From assembly GCA_017308375.1 (NCBI GenBank), contig JAFKEW010000058.1:49594-113593 (forward strand): a stretch of 64,000 bases of DNA. The letters are read 5' to 3'. Below the pieces are notes generated by a model. The model saw nothing but the letters and a program-made list of their open reading frames with translations. It was not told the origin of the DNA and ran no database searches. Position 1 is the stretch's first letter; the number at the start of each line of letters is the position of its first letter. Positions 24,657-33,447 of this stretch are shown here, piece by piece. The position numbers and the translations under genes are program-made. This DNA is from Alphaproteobacteria bacterium. GTDB taxonomy: Bacteria; Pseudomonadota; Alphaproteobacteria; Micropepsales; Micropepsaceae.

Positions 24657-27600
24657 CTACATCGACCGCAGGCGCGGGTCGCCGTTCAGCCGCGCGACCA
24701 GAAGCGGCAACACCTGGCGGTCATGTTCCTGCTGGGCCACCGCGATGGCGCTGTGCATTTGCTGCATCAGCTCCTTGTCCGTGGTGCCGGTGACATGAAT
24801 CTCGAAGCTGGTTTTGATCTGGATCGGCCCACTTGTCCCCGCCTGGCCATACTTACGGGTCTCGTTGAGGTTCAGAACCCGCTCGCCCCGCTTCAGAATG
24901 GCGGGGACTTCGTCGCCCGCGATGCCGCCGCTGTGCAGGCGCGGAGCGTTGTCGAACAGGCTTCGCGGCACGCGGCGCGTGCGGCTTGAATAACCCGCAA
25001 TCGCGCCGTCATGCGCGACATTCGCCACAACTGTGCCTGCATCCGCATAACTGCCACCGCCGCCGCCACCGAAAATTGAACCGAACACCGATCCGAGCAG
25101 TTTCCCGAACAGTCCATCACCCAGAGTCGGATTGTTCTGACCGAACAGCAGATTTTTCAGCGGATTGAGCGCGCCAAGCTTCAAGATCTCGCTGTCGATA
25201 TCTTTCAATGCACTGACTGCAACGTCGGCAAACGACTTCCAATCATACTTTCCGGCGTCGATAAAGTTGGAGAAATCGCTCGCGATATTGTCGAACATCC
25301 CTTCCAATTCGCCGCGGTCGGCATTGGCAAGGTCGATCTGTTGTTTGAGGAATTCGGCCTTGGCTGCGTTTTCGACCAGCTTCCGGCCTTCATCGCTCTC
25401 AAGGCTGATATTGGCCGCGAGAAGCCGCTGTTTTTCGCGCAGCACCGCCAGTTCGACCTGGCGGGAAACGGAATTGTTGGTCTGTATCTCCAGCTCTTGC
25501 CGCAGAGAATCGAGCTCGCGATTGCTGGATTCCAGCTCGGTCAGTGCGCGGGAGCGGCGGGTTTCGTCATTGTCCCGCACGCGGGCCGCGGTCAGAACGG
25601 CAATAATGCGCGCCAGTTCGGACTTTGCCTCGCCCTCGGCCAGATCGTGCGCGATGCGCAGCGGCGCCAGCGCATTCTCGATGCGCAGCTGATCCGCGGC
25701 CTGTTCGGTGGTGATGCTTCCGGCGGCGATCTGGTCGTTCAGGTTCTTGCGGGCGGAAGTCTCATCGCGGAGTTGGGCCACCTGCTTTGCGCCGTTGAGC
25801 GCCGCCTTGCCGATCTGCGCGTCGAGCGCCTGGGCATTTTCAAGCGACTGCTCTTCTGCTCTCAACCCGGCGGCGCTGCCCTGCAGATAGGCTTCCGCGA
25901 TGGCCAGATTGGCGCGCAAGGCATCGGTGTGCTTTTCAATGGATTTGGCGGCCTGGGCATAGGCCAGCGCACCGGCTTGCTGGATGCGCACATTGGCTTC
26001 TGCGGCGGTGATGACTTTGCCGCGCAATTGCAGCTCTTCGCGCTGCTCTGCGATCGCCCGCTTCTGTTCCGGCGTTTTGGCGGCCAGCGCCGCGATTTCA
26101 AGCTGATGCAGCTTATTCGCCCTGGTGGCGGGATCGATGTAAGTGTCGACGGCACGATTGTAGGCGTCCTGCGCCGTCTTCGCATCGGTTAGTGAGACTC
26201 CAACCTTCTTAAGCGCCGCCGCGCTTGAAACGAGATCGTCGATATTCTTCTGCGCCGCTTTCAGCTTGTCATAATCGCCGAAACCTTCGATGGCGCTGCG
26301 AACCAGCGGGCCTGCCGCTTTGGACAGCGTGACGGCGGCGGCATCCGCTGCGGCCGCTTTGGCCTTCTGCGTGGTTTCGGCAATCTTGGCATTGACGCGA
26401 TCGAGATCGGCCTCAATGTCGGAAATCGCACGGGGCGCAATGGATACCGGTCCCGATTCCGTCACCACTGTCTTGCCGATACCCGCCCTGGCATTCTTCA
26501 GTTCGGCTTCCAGCGATGCTTTCTGCAGCGTCAGGGCCGGTGACGATCCGAATTTGGACAGATTCTCGACCGCGCCCGAGACCTGATCCTTCACCCATTT
26601 CCAGGCATCGCCGTACCACGTGGTCTGGTCGGTCGCTTCCTTCAGGGTTTTGATCAGCGCTTCCTGCAGGATTTGTTGCGCCTTCGCGATATCGTTCGCC
26701 TCGACATTGCGCGTGATCAGTTGTGCGGTCTTGTCGTCGAGCCCGCCCAGGCTGGCCAGCAGCTTTTCGCCGCTCTTCGCCGGGTCTGCGAACGCTTTGG
26801 AAAGGGCGTCGCGCGCCTGATCCATATTCGCGCCGGTCTTATCGGCAAATTCCTTGGTCAGCGAGATCAGGCTACGCAGGCTTTCCTCACCCACCGTGCC
26901 GGTGCGGGCAAAGGCGGTCTCGATCCCGCGCGCAACATTGACAGAGATGCTGTCCGCCTTTGCCGCACTTTCCGCGATCGCGTCGAACTGTTCCCGCGTC
27001 AGGCCGGATGCGCGACCCAGAAACTCCGTCGCTTCGCCGAATTCCTTGGCCGCTTCGGATGCACGGCTGAACGCCGCGACTGCGACACCGCCGAAGCCCG
27101 CCGCGGCGACCGTGGCGAGGCCGAGCGGGGAAATCAGGAACGACCCGATCATGCCGCCCACGGCCTTCAGCGCGCCTACGACGCCGACCTGCTCGCTGGC
27201 AAAGACCTGATAAATTTGGCCGCCCTGCTGTGCCAGGATGCGCAGCGGCGCCTGACCCATGGCCAGACCGCTGATCACATCGTTCATCTGGAAACCGAGG
27301 TTCCGCAAGGCGTACGCCGAAACCTGTGCCTTCCCACCCACGGCACCCAGAGCCTTTGCGGTCGCGTCGAACCGCTGCCGCGCCAACGCATGTGCTGCCG
27401 CCTGTTCGTCGACTGTGATGACGCCCTGTCTGAACAGCTGGTTGGCGTCGGCGACTTCGGCGTTCAGCCGTTTTTGCGCGACACCAAGCGGATCGATTTG
27501 CGCCCGCAACAGGGCCGCGCGCTGCGCCATCCCGGCATAGGCGCTGTTAAACGCCGCGGCGGAAGCCTGTGCTGAACCGGCACCACTCGCCGGATTGACA

Positions 27601-27836
27601 CCCAGAACTTCATTGAACTTGGTCTGGTTCGCGGCCGCAACCTGCTGGCTGCGGACTTTCTGGACCAGATCGTCGTACTTGGATTTCTGACGCTCGATCG
27701 CCGCCGTTGCCTGGTCGATGGACTTGCCGAGCTTGCCAAACGCGGCATCGCCGCTGGTCTCGATGTCTTTCAGGTCGCGCTGGACTTCGGCCTTCCCATC
27801 CATGCGGATGGTGATGGCCATATTGCGATTAGCCAT
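24657..27836 (-). CDS. Tail length tape measure protein
   Basis: 1059 residues, the longest helical protein in the window. It begins with a conserved block (MAITIRMDGKAEVQRDLKDIE), has a hydrophobic Gly/Ala-rich stretch near 215-265 (GMIGSFLISPLGLATVAAAGFGGVAVAAF) of the type that may cross the membrane, long Ala/Glu/Lys/Gln helices, and a C-terminal tail-module ending (GGIAGDEVPAILKRGERVLN). It sits directly after the G/GT chaperone. A length of 1059 residues suggests a tail of about 150 nm by the usual rule of 0.15 nm per residue. Confidence 0.93.
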   Translation of the reverse strand: MANRNMAITIRMDGKAEVQRDLKDIETSGDAAFGKLGKSIDQATAAIERQKSKYDDLVQKVRSQQVAAANQTKFNEVLGVNPASGAGSAQASAAAFNSAYAGMAQRAALLRAQIDPLGVAQKRLNAEVADANQLFRQGVITVDEQAAAHALARQRFDATAKALGAVGGKAQVSAYALRNLGFQMNDVISGLAMGQAPLRILAQQGGQIYQVFASEQVGVVGALKAVGGMIGSFLISPLGLATVAAAGFGGVAVAAFSRASEAAKEFGEATEFLGRASGLTREQFDAIAESAAKADSISVNVARGIETAFARTGTVGEESLRSLISLTKEFADKTGANMDQARDALSKAFADPAKSGEKLLASLGGLDDKTAQLITRNVEANDIAKAQQILQEALIKTLKEATDQTTWYGDAWKWVKDQVSGAVENLSKFGSSPALTLQKASLEAELKNARAGIGKTVVTESGPVSIAPRAISDIEADLDRVNAKIAETTQKAKAAAADAAAVTLSKAAGPLVRSAIEGFGDYDKLKAAQKNIDDLVSSAAALKKVGVSLTDAKTAQDAYNRAVDTYIDPATRANKLHQLEIAALAAKTPEQKRAIAEQREELQLRGKVITAAEANVRIQQAGALAYAQAAKSIEKHTDALRANLAIAEAYLQGSAAGLRAEEQSLENAQALDAQIGKAALNGAKQVAQLRDETSARKNLNDQIAAGSITTEQAADQLRIENALAPLRIAHDLAEGEAKSELARIIAVLTAARVRDNDETRRSRALTELESSNRELDSLRQELEIQTNNSVSRQVELAVLREKQRLLAANISLESDEGRKLVENAAKAEFLKQQIDLANADRGELEGMFDNIASDFSNFIDAGKYDWKSFADVAVSALKDIDSEILKLGALNPLKNLLFGQNNPTLGDGLFGKLLGSVFGSIFGGGGGGSYADAGTVVANVAHDGAIAGYSSRTRRVPRSLFDNAPRLHSGGIAGDEVPAILKRGERVLNLNETRKYGQAGTSGPIQIKTSFEIHVTGTTDKELMQQMHSAIAVAQQEHDRQVLPLLVARLNGDPRLRSM

Positions 27837-27848
27837 GACGGCGCGTGT

Positions 27849-28585
27849 TCACGTGTTCAAGCTGTTGTGGCCGCGAACCATGATTGCCTCGATCTCGGGC
27901 AGAAGATCGAGAAACAGATGATTGGCCGCGTCCATACTTTCGGCGAATGCGATCGCTGCCGCGAAGTCCAGTCCGTGTGCGAGACTGATCAGCTTCACCG
28001 TACCGTCCGCGCACGCAATCGCAACCGTGTTGCAGCGAAGCTGTCCGGAAAGATTCTCGATCGCTGCCCACGCGGCAATGCCGTCCGCCGTCTGCGGCCG
28101 GTTTACGACGTACGCGCATTCTTCGCAGCGCGACGGGCACGCTTTGCAATAGTCCTGGCCGCCGTTTTTGCCCTTGAAGTGCCACGCTGCAAGGGCGCGG
28201 ATACGTTTTTTTCCGCGAGCTCTTCGAGCGCCGGTTCGACATAAAGTTTCTGCACCGCGTCAAACACTCGCCAATTTGCCATATACTCGGCAATGACATC
28301 CGGCGTCGCGGCGATCTTGTCGCCGTTTTCGTCGCCCACCCCTTCCCAATCCACAATGCCGTGTTGAGCAAGAGTCACGCAAAACCGAACACGACCTGCG
28401 GCGTCCGCCAGCGCATCAGGGATTGGCTCACCGTCAAAGGTTGGCATCATATCGATCATGGTTCGCGCGGCGGACTCCCGTGCGACCAGGATCATCGCCA
28501 TGGTCACTGGTTTGAACTGTGTTTTCTGGCCCGGCAGAATTTCGAGCCAGAACGGCTCGGCAGAGGACGTTTTGAGCTTAAGCAT
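27849..28585 (-). CDS. Tail assembly chaperone GT, made by -1 frameshift
   Basis: Translation starts at 28585 as for G, slips -1 at A AAA AAC (28211-28205), and continues in the other frame to the TGA at 27849-27851: 127 residues of G plus about 118 new ones (total about 245). The extension has the Cys cluster YCKACPSRCEECAYV and a helical end (LDLLPEIEAIMVRGHNS). It lacks its own good start, as expected for a frameshift product. In long-tailed phages the G and GT proteins bind the tape measure and tail tube during assembly. The slip is inferred from the site and the open frame. Confidence 0.8.
28103..28585 (-). CDS. Tail assembly chaperone G (unshifted product)
   Basis: 160 residues beginning MLKLKTSSAEPFWLEILPG. 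It is the gene between tail tube and tape measure and has the GpG pattern (VRFCVTLAQHGIVDWEGVGDENGD). After the slippery site the zero frame ends in a short basic tail (RAKTAARTIAKRARRAAKNARTS). Most ribosomes should make this form. Confidence 0.88.
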   Translation of the reverse strand: MLKLKTSSAEPFWLEILPGQKTQFKPVTMAMILVARESAARTMIDMMPTFDGEPIPDALADAAGRVRFCVTLAQHGIVDWEGVGDENGDKIAATPDVIAEYMANWRVFDAVQKLYVEPALEELAEKNVSAPLQRGTSRAKTAARTIAKRARRAAKNARTS

Positions 28586-28591
28586 GGAACC

Positions 28592-29872
28592 TCAGTAGGA
28601 AGGTTTGTCGTTGATCAGGGTGGCGGTGCAGGTCTTTGCCAGCACCGGATGCTTCGCGGCCTGCCAGTCGAAGCTCGCCTGAATGCCACCCGGCCCTGTG
28701 ACCGGCGTCTTCGGCTTGGGCAGGAAGGCATAGTGGGTCACGATTCGCAGCTTCTTTGCGGATGTGATCGCCCATTCGTGCACGAATTCGACCGGTGTGT
28801 TGTTGACCGCGAGATCGATGAAGGTCGTATCCGCGAAGCGCATGTCGTTCTTGCCGGTGACGGCGATGACACCCGGATCGACACCGGCGATGCGGCCGTC
28901 AGGCCGGATGACCCGAACGGGATCGAGACCGTTGGCATAGTTGTAAGTGCCACCGGTCAGGTTCGCGAGCGGCACACCATCACGTGAAACCTGTGCGCTG
29001 AAATTGGTGAAGCGTTCGAGCACAAGCTCTGTCGGCGTACCGGCCGAAGATGTTTTCGCCTTCTTTTCTCCTTGCGCAATCAGGCTGATCGTGGCGTTCA
29101 GATTGCCGGATGTTTCAAGCTGGATTGCCAGCTTGTCCGCCGCGACACCGAAATTCATGCCATAGCTCGGCACATCCAGAACGCCGACCTCGACCGCCGC
29201 GGACGGCAACGTCAACCCGCCGGAGGTGAAGACGTGATTGTAAGGGCCGGTCGCGCTGCCGCCGGAAAGGGTGGCGCCTGATACCGTGGCATTCGAGCCG
29301 ACATCCGCCGCCAATGTCACGCTGTTTCCGCCAACGCCGATCGTGTCGGACACGATATCGATGGTCTTGCCATCAACATTGAGCGAATAGGACTGGGATT
29401 TGAGCGCCGCCGTGGTGCTGGCATTGAGCGCAATGACCGCATTTGCCAGCGTCTCCGCCAGCGTGGCACCGATCAGGCATTCGTCCGCGCCCGGGGTGGC
29501 GGACTTGAAGGTAAGGTCAGCACCGCCGATTGTGATAGCCATGGCAGTGGCCGGCTGATCGGAGAATTCGATGCTTCCGATTGCGGCCGTCCCTTGGGTC
29601 GAGGTCGGCGCACCGAACAGCAGTTTCAGCCAGAAGCCGAAATAGCGCAGGTCCAGCGGGACGACGAGATCGCCATTGTTGGTGATGACGTCCAGCGATG
29701 GCGGCAGCGGTTCGCGGCCCTGACCGAGAAGATTGCTCGCGACCAGCGGTTGCTCGTCGCCCAGCCCTTCCGAAACGAACGGCATCTGCACATAGCCTGC
29801 GCCAGGCGGTGTGCCGTAAGTGCTTTCGAAGGCGAATGCCAATTTGGTATTCGCGCCGGTGCCACGCCCCAT
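28592..29872 (-). CDS. Major tail (tube) protein
   Basis: 426 residues. The N terminus (GANTKLAFAFESTYGTPPG, then VSEGLGDEQPLVASNLLGQGREPLPPS) is the recognised start of siphophage tail tube proteins; a middle insertion with VTLAADVGSNATVSGATLSGG looks like an added domain. The length, about twice lambda gpV, suggests tube domain plus decoration. It sits at the usual place before the chaperone gene. Confidence 0.9.
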   Translation of the reverse strand: MGRGTGANTKLAFAFESTYGTPPGAGYVQMPFVSEGLGDEQPLVASNLLGQGREPLPPSLDVITNNGDLVVPLDLRYFGFWLKLLFGAPTSTQGTAAIGSIEFSDQPATAMAITIGGADLTFKSATPGADECLIGATLAETLANAVIALNASTTAALKSQSYSLNVDGKTIDIVSDTIGVGGNSVTLAADVGSNATVSGATLSGGSATGPYNHVFTSGGLTLPSAAVEVGVLDVPSYGMNFGVAADKLAIQLETSGNLNATISLIAQGEKKAKTSSAGTPTELVLERFTNFSAQVSRDGVPLANLTGGTYNYANGLDPVRVIRPDGRIAGVDPGVIAVTGKNDMRFADTTFIDLAVNNTPVEFVHEWAITSAKKLRIVTHYAFLPKPKTPVTGPGGIQASFDWQAAKHPVLAKTCTATLINDKPSY

Positions 29873-29896
29873 AGCGTCACTCCTATTGTGAGAGGT

Positions 29897-30604
29897 TCAG
29901 GAAAGTGCGGAGAGATTCCGCGTGAAAATCGGTTCGACCTGCCCCACCCAATGCCTGGCGGCGGCATCGACATCGAAGCGCTTCGGCAACTTCGCGGTGG
30001 GCGTCAGAATGAACATCGCCACCCGGACAGCGCGTTTGAACGCCTTGCCGGTGCGGTAATAGCGGCCCAGTTGCTTGGGCGTGGCGCGCCGGAAGGTCGG
30101 CATCGGCTGGCCGAGAATCGTTGGCGCGAAACCGCCAACCGCATCGATATAGGCGATCAGCCGTCCGTTTTTCGCGGTCAGGAATTTGAGGTCCTGATTG
30201 AAATAGGTCTCAACTTCGGCCGGCGTCATACGATGGGTGCCGCCGCGGACACCCGGTCCTGCCGTGGCACGCGGCACGTTTTCGGTCGGGATCGCCAGAT
30301 AGCGCTGCCCGTTCACAGGCCGGATGGCCACGCCGCGATCGAACGCGTCAATGATTTCGGGCGCCTTCGAAAACACGAAGGCGGCCGGCGCGATGCTTTC
30401 GCCGGAGACGGGATAACGCCGCCCCCGCCAGGTATTGGCGAGCTTGGTACCCATGCCAGCCTTAAGCACCTGGTCCCGCAGCTCGCCCTTCAGGCCGACC
30501 GTCACCACGTCCATGGTCCGGGTGGAGGCTTTGGCGATGTCGCCTTCCACGGACTTCGTGACGCCAGCCCATTTTGCGGTGCTGACTTTGAACCCCGTTG
30601 CCAC
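29897..30604 (-). CDS. Tail completion protein (DUF6441-like)
   Basis: 235 residues. GELRDQVLKAGMGTKLANTWRG, FSKAPEIIDAFDRG, YLAIPTENVPRA and the C-terminal RYYRTGKAFKRAVRVAMFILTP fit the gpZ-like tail completion proteins. It lies between the tail tube and tail terminator genes. The family link is by pattern and position. Confidence 0.75.
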   Translation of the reverse strand: MATGFKVSTAKWAGVTKSVEGDIAKASTRTMDVVTVGLKGELRDQVLKAGMGTKLANTWRGRRYPVSGESIAPAAFVFSKAPEIIDAFDRGVAIRPVNGQRYLAIPTENVPRATAGPGVRGGTHRMTPAEVETYFNQDLKFLTAKNGRLIAYIDAVGGFAPTILGQPMPTFRRATPKQLGRYYRTGKAFKRAVRVAMFILTPTAKLPKRFDVDAAARHWVGQVEPIFTRNLSALS

Positions 30605-30607
30605 GGT

Positions 30608-31042
30608 TCAGCCCGCCGCACTGACGGTGGTGTAGGACAGCTGCACCGCCACAGTGATGGAGCGTTCGGTTTCTGCGTCATCGATCGGATAATCGTGGAT
30701 CTCGGGCGCCGACATGAGCCGGGCATCGTCGACAGCGCCGCCCAATCTGCGATCCGCCGCAAGCTCCGGTTCGAGCCGAGCGAGAAGGCCTTCCGTCACG
30801 GCCACGCGGTCCGGCCCACTCGCCGCAATCTCGATCGCCACCTGATGTTCCCAGCAGAACGCAAGGGGTGAAAGGATGTATTCGGCCTCGCCCGGGTCGC
30901 CATCGCTCATCACCACGATCCCTTCGCGGCTGGCCTCCACCGGCGATTCCGGATTGCGAATGAAAATATCCTCGCCCACCGCGCGCCGGATCAGGGCTTC
31001 CAGAGCCTTCAGCGCCGCCACCCGCGATTGCACGGACGTCAT
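30608..31042 (-). CDS. Tail terminator-like protein
   Basis: 144 residues: RVAALKALEALIRRAVGED, then EHQVAIEIAASG and ITVAVQLSYTT. Its length, beta-alpha pattern and position between head-tail joining and tail completion genes match gpU-type tail terminators, which cap the tube to fix its length. It overlaps the next upstream gene by 4 bp. Confidence 0.7.
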   Translation of the reverse strand: MTSVQSRVAALKALEALIRRAVGEDIFIRNPESPVEASREGIVVMSDGDPGEAEYILSPLAFCWEHQVAIEIAASGPDRVAVTEGLLARLEPELAADRRLGGAVDDARLMSAPEIHDYPIDDAETERSITVAVQLSYTTVSAAG

Positions 31043-31353
31043 GACGCGGCGACCTCAATTCGCCAGGTCAACCGCATCGGATCGTTGGCGGAAAAATTCA
31101 GCACACGGAATTCCGCGCCGCCGACGGGGATTTCGATCATGTCATCCTTCGACGGCTGTGCCACATCGGCGGATTTGACGATCAGCCACCGCTTGCGGTC
31201 CCGCACCCGCGCGGTGGCGAGTTGCTGCTCAATATCGGGATTGGCGAAAGCCGCCCGGCACGGCACCGGCGCGCCCATCAGCGGCCGGTAAACCACATCG
31301 ATCCCAAGGTTTGGATCGGACAGCAAGACGTCGAGCAGCGCGGAAAACGACAT
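31039..31353 (-). CDS. Head-tail joining (head closure) protein
   Basis: 104 residues from MSFSALLDVLLSDPNLGID. The pattern (DVVYRPLMGAPVPCRAAFANPD, KDDMIEIPVGGAEFRVLNFSAND) matches the small gpFII-like connector that seals the head and receives the tail. It lies after the capsid gene, overlapping the tail terminator gene start. Confidence 0.7.
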   Translation of the reverse strand: MSFSALLDVLLSDPNLGIDVVYRPLMGAPVPCRAAFANPDIEQQLATARVRDRKRWLIVKSADVAQPSKDDMIEIPVGGAEFRVLNFSANDPMRLTWRIEVAAS

Positions 31354-31596
31354 TCAGGCTTTCGCGGCCAGCGCGCGGGCGGCCGCGACACCGGCCGCGG
31401 TAAGATTGGGCTGCATCTGATTACCGTGGACGTAACCCTTCTTGCGCAGGGCCTCGATCGCGGCGGCGAGATCGTCCGCCAGCACATTATCCGGATAGGG
31501 TTTCAACACATGCGCGACACGCGGCAGCGCCGCCGTCAGGATCTCCGCCTGCAGGCCACGCAGCGCCAATTGCGGAGCTCGTTCCGCCTTCGTCAT
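31354..31596 (-). CDS. Small capsid-region protein
   Basis: 80 residues from MTKAERAP, with GGAGACATC as ribosome-binding site. Helical (LQAEILTAALPRVAHVL, LADDLAAAIEALRKKGYVHG), with a winged-helix-like ending. It lies directly after the capsid gene, where a head-completion protein such as gpFI is found; the assignment is by position only. Confidence 0.6.
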   Translation of the reverse strand: MTKAERAPQLALRGLQAEILTAALPRVAHVLKPYPDNVLADDLAAAIEALRKKGYVHGNQMQPNLTAAGVAAARALAAKA

Positions 31597-31668
31597 GATG
31601 ATGTCTCCAATCGAAATTCTGGCGGCGGCCACGTCATGCCATCGCGGCCGCCGCCGCCCCTACGTCCC

Positions 31669-32730
31669 TCAGGCGGCTCCGCGCTTGCCGCGCAACAGCA
31701 CTTCAGGCCGCGTGCAGATCATCAGCGGATAGGAGTAGAGCTCGATGTCCACGTACTGCTGGCGCACGGTCGGGTCCGGCACAATCTTGGGCAACAGCGG
31801 AATGCCCGGCGTGTTGACAACGTCGAAGAACTCACCCGGCGACCAGGCATTGATGAAGATGCCGGGGGCACTGGCCGGGAAGAACTTCGCCTCATCCGGA
31901 TCGATCGCAATGGTCGAATTGTCGTCGGTGCCGCGATAATTGATCCAGGTGACACCGCCCCAGCGGAATTTGCCGAATGCATTGCTTTCGCTGCTGGGCT
32001 GATTGGCCAGCCAATTGCCATAGGCGCGCGCCACATCACCATGGCTGGTCAGATCGTCATAAAAATCATCGCCGCACAGTGCGACGACTTCGCTTTGCGG
32101 CGTGAAGGCGCCCTTCGCGGCGCGCTGCATCGGCCGGACGATCTTTTGCGCGATGAACTTCTTCAGCTTGGTCGCGCCGTTCACATCGCTCGATGCGGCA
32201 TTCGCGCCAGTCAGGTCAAACGCGATTTCTGCGGGCTGCGTGATCCCGAATTCGTCGTACCAGTTGGTGATAACCGATCCATCCGCGTCGAGCACGATGC
32301 CCTGCACCGCACCGAGCCGCATATGCTCCCAGGTCAGTTCGATATCGGACTGCAAACCGACCGGGCCCGCCATCCGGCGCATGAGCTCTTTCTGCATCAT
32401 CATCAATTCGGTCTCCGACCCGAACGCCCGCACCCCCTGAATTTCGGAGGCGTTCATATGGTCGGCCTTGGCGATCCGCACGGTATCGAAGGAACGCATG
32501 GAGCGCTTCTCCGTCGTGCGCTGCGGCAGCGGCGCGCCACGCGGCGTTGTCTGTACCAGCGAGAGGACGCCATTGCGTTCCTCGACGTAGACATTGCGGG
32601 TCGTCACGGGCTTCGGCGCGAAGAGATTGAGATCGCCCAGAAGCGATGGCTTGTACGGCACCTTGTCGATCGCTTCGATCATCGAGATCATCGAAAAGGC
32701 GTCGTTGTTGAAGATATCAAAAGTGGCCAT
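31669..32730 (-). CDS. Major capsid protein (lambda gpE family)
   Basis: 353 residues with the gpE-type pattern: MIEAIDKVPYKPSLLGDL, FDTVRIAKADHMNASEIQGVRAFG (in segments), and a C-terminal WSPGEFFDVVNTPGIPLLPK and LYSYPLMICTRPEVL. It forms the icosahedral shell. It follows the decoration and protease genes in the standard lambda-like order. Confidence 0.93.
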   Translation of the reverse strand: MATFDIFNNDAFSMISMIEAIDKVPYKPSLLGDLNLFAPKPVTTRNVYVEERNGVLSLVQTTPRGAPLPQRTTEKRSMRSFDTVRIAKADHMNASEIQGVRAFGSETELMMMQKELMRRMAGPVGLQSDIELTWEHMRLGAVQGIVLDADGSVITNWYDEFGITQPAEIAFDLTGANAASSDVNGATKLKKFIAQKIVRPMQRAAKGAFTPQSEVVALCGDDFYDDLTSHGDVARAYGNWLANQPSSESNAFGKFRWGGVTWINYRGTDDNSTIAIDPDEAKFFPASAPGIFINAWSPGEFFDVVNTPGIPLLPKIVPDPTVRQQYVDIELYSYPLMICTRPEVLLRGKRGAA

Positions 32731-32801
32731 GCGAGGTCCTTCGCCTGGCCGGGGCCAGGCGCCTTTCGTCGTTCAGAGTTTCGGAAAAAGAGCTGCGCGG
32801 A

Positions 32802-33446
32802 TCAGCGCGCGATGATGCCGAAGGTGGCGAGCTGTGCCAGCGCGGCTGCCTTCTGATCGGCAGTCAGTCCGGACTTCCACACGAGTTCGGATGTATTCAC
32901 TTCCGAATTGCGCGCAGTGAAAGTCGCGGCAACATCTGCGGCCGAACCATCCGCCGCTTCGAACAGGATCGTGTCCGCCTTTTCGCTGCCGTCATTCGCC
33001 GCGGGATCGTGGATTGTGCGGACGCCCGCGGCGTAGCTGACATGAACGGTGAAGCCGTCACCGGCCGCGAAATCCGTGCCGCCATCGGCCAGTGTGAACT
33101 TGATGCCACCGTTATACGCCACGGCGACCTTGCCGGTTCCGTCCAGCGTGCCATCCGGCCGCAACACTTCGAACGCACCCGCATTGGTCACCGGCGCGAC
33201 GATCACGATCTTCCAGTCGCCCGCCAACGCGTTCGCAACCGCGGTTACCGCGCCCATCACGCCATTGCCGGCATTGCCAGCGAAGGCGACCGCGGCCGCG
33301 ACTGTCTGCGCACCGAGCTTTTTGCCAAGCACGGTACCCGCATCATAGGGGCCGCCGGTCAACGGACCCTGATCGCGGGAAAGGGTGCCGTTCGCCTCGG
33401 AAATGAGATAGGCGCCGGCCTTCAAGGTTTCGGTCAAAGTGGTCAT
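32802..33446 (-). CDS. Head decoration protein (gpD-like)
   Basis: 214 residues, beginning MTTLTETLKAGAYLISEANG, which is the common decoration-protein start, with a GPYDAGTVLGK block and a C-terminal SGLTADQKAAALAQLATFGIIAR. The middle (about 55-165) is a beta-domain insertion that makes it longer than lambda gpD. It binds the outside of the expanded capsid and lies between the protease and capsid genes. Confidence 0.88.
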   Translation of the reverse strand: MTTLTETLKAGAYLISEANGTLSRDQGPLTGGPYDAGTVLGKKLGAQTVAAAVAFAGNAGNGVMGAVTAVANALAGDWKIVIVAPVTNAGAFEVLRPDGTLDGTGKVAVAYNGGIKFTLADGGTDFAAGDGFTVHVSYAAGVRTIHDPAANDGSEKADTILFEAADGSAADVAATFTARNSEVNTSELVWKSGLTADQKAAALAQLATFGIIAR

Positions 33447-33447
33447 T

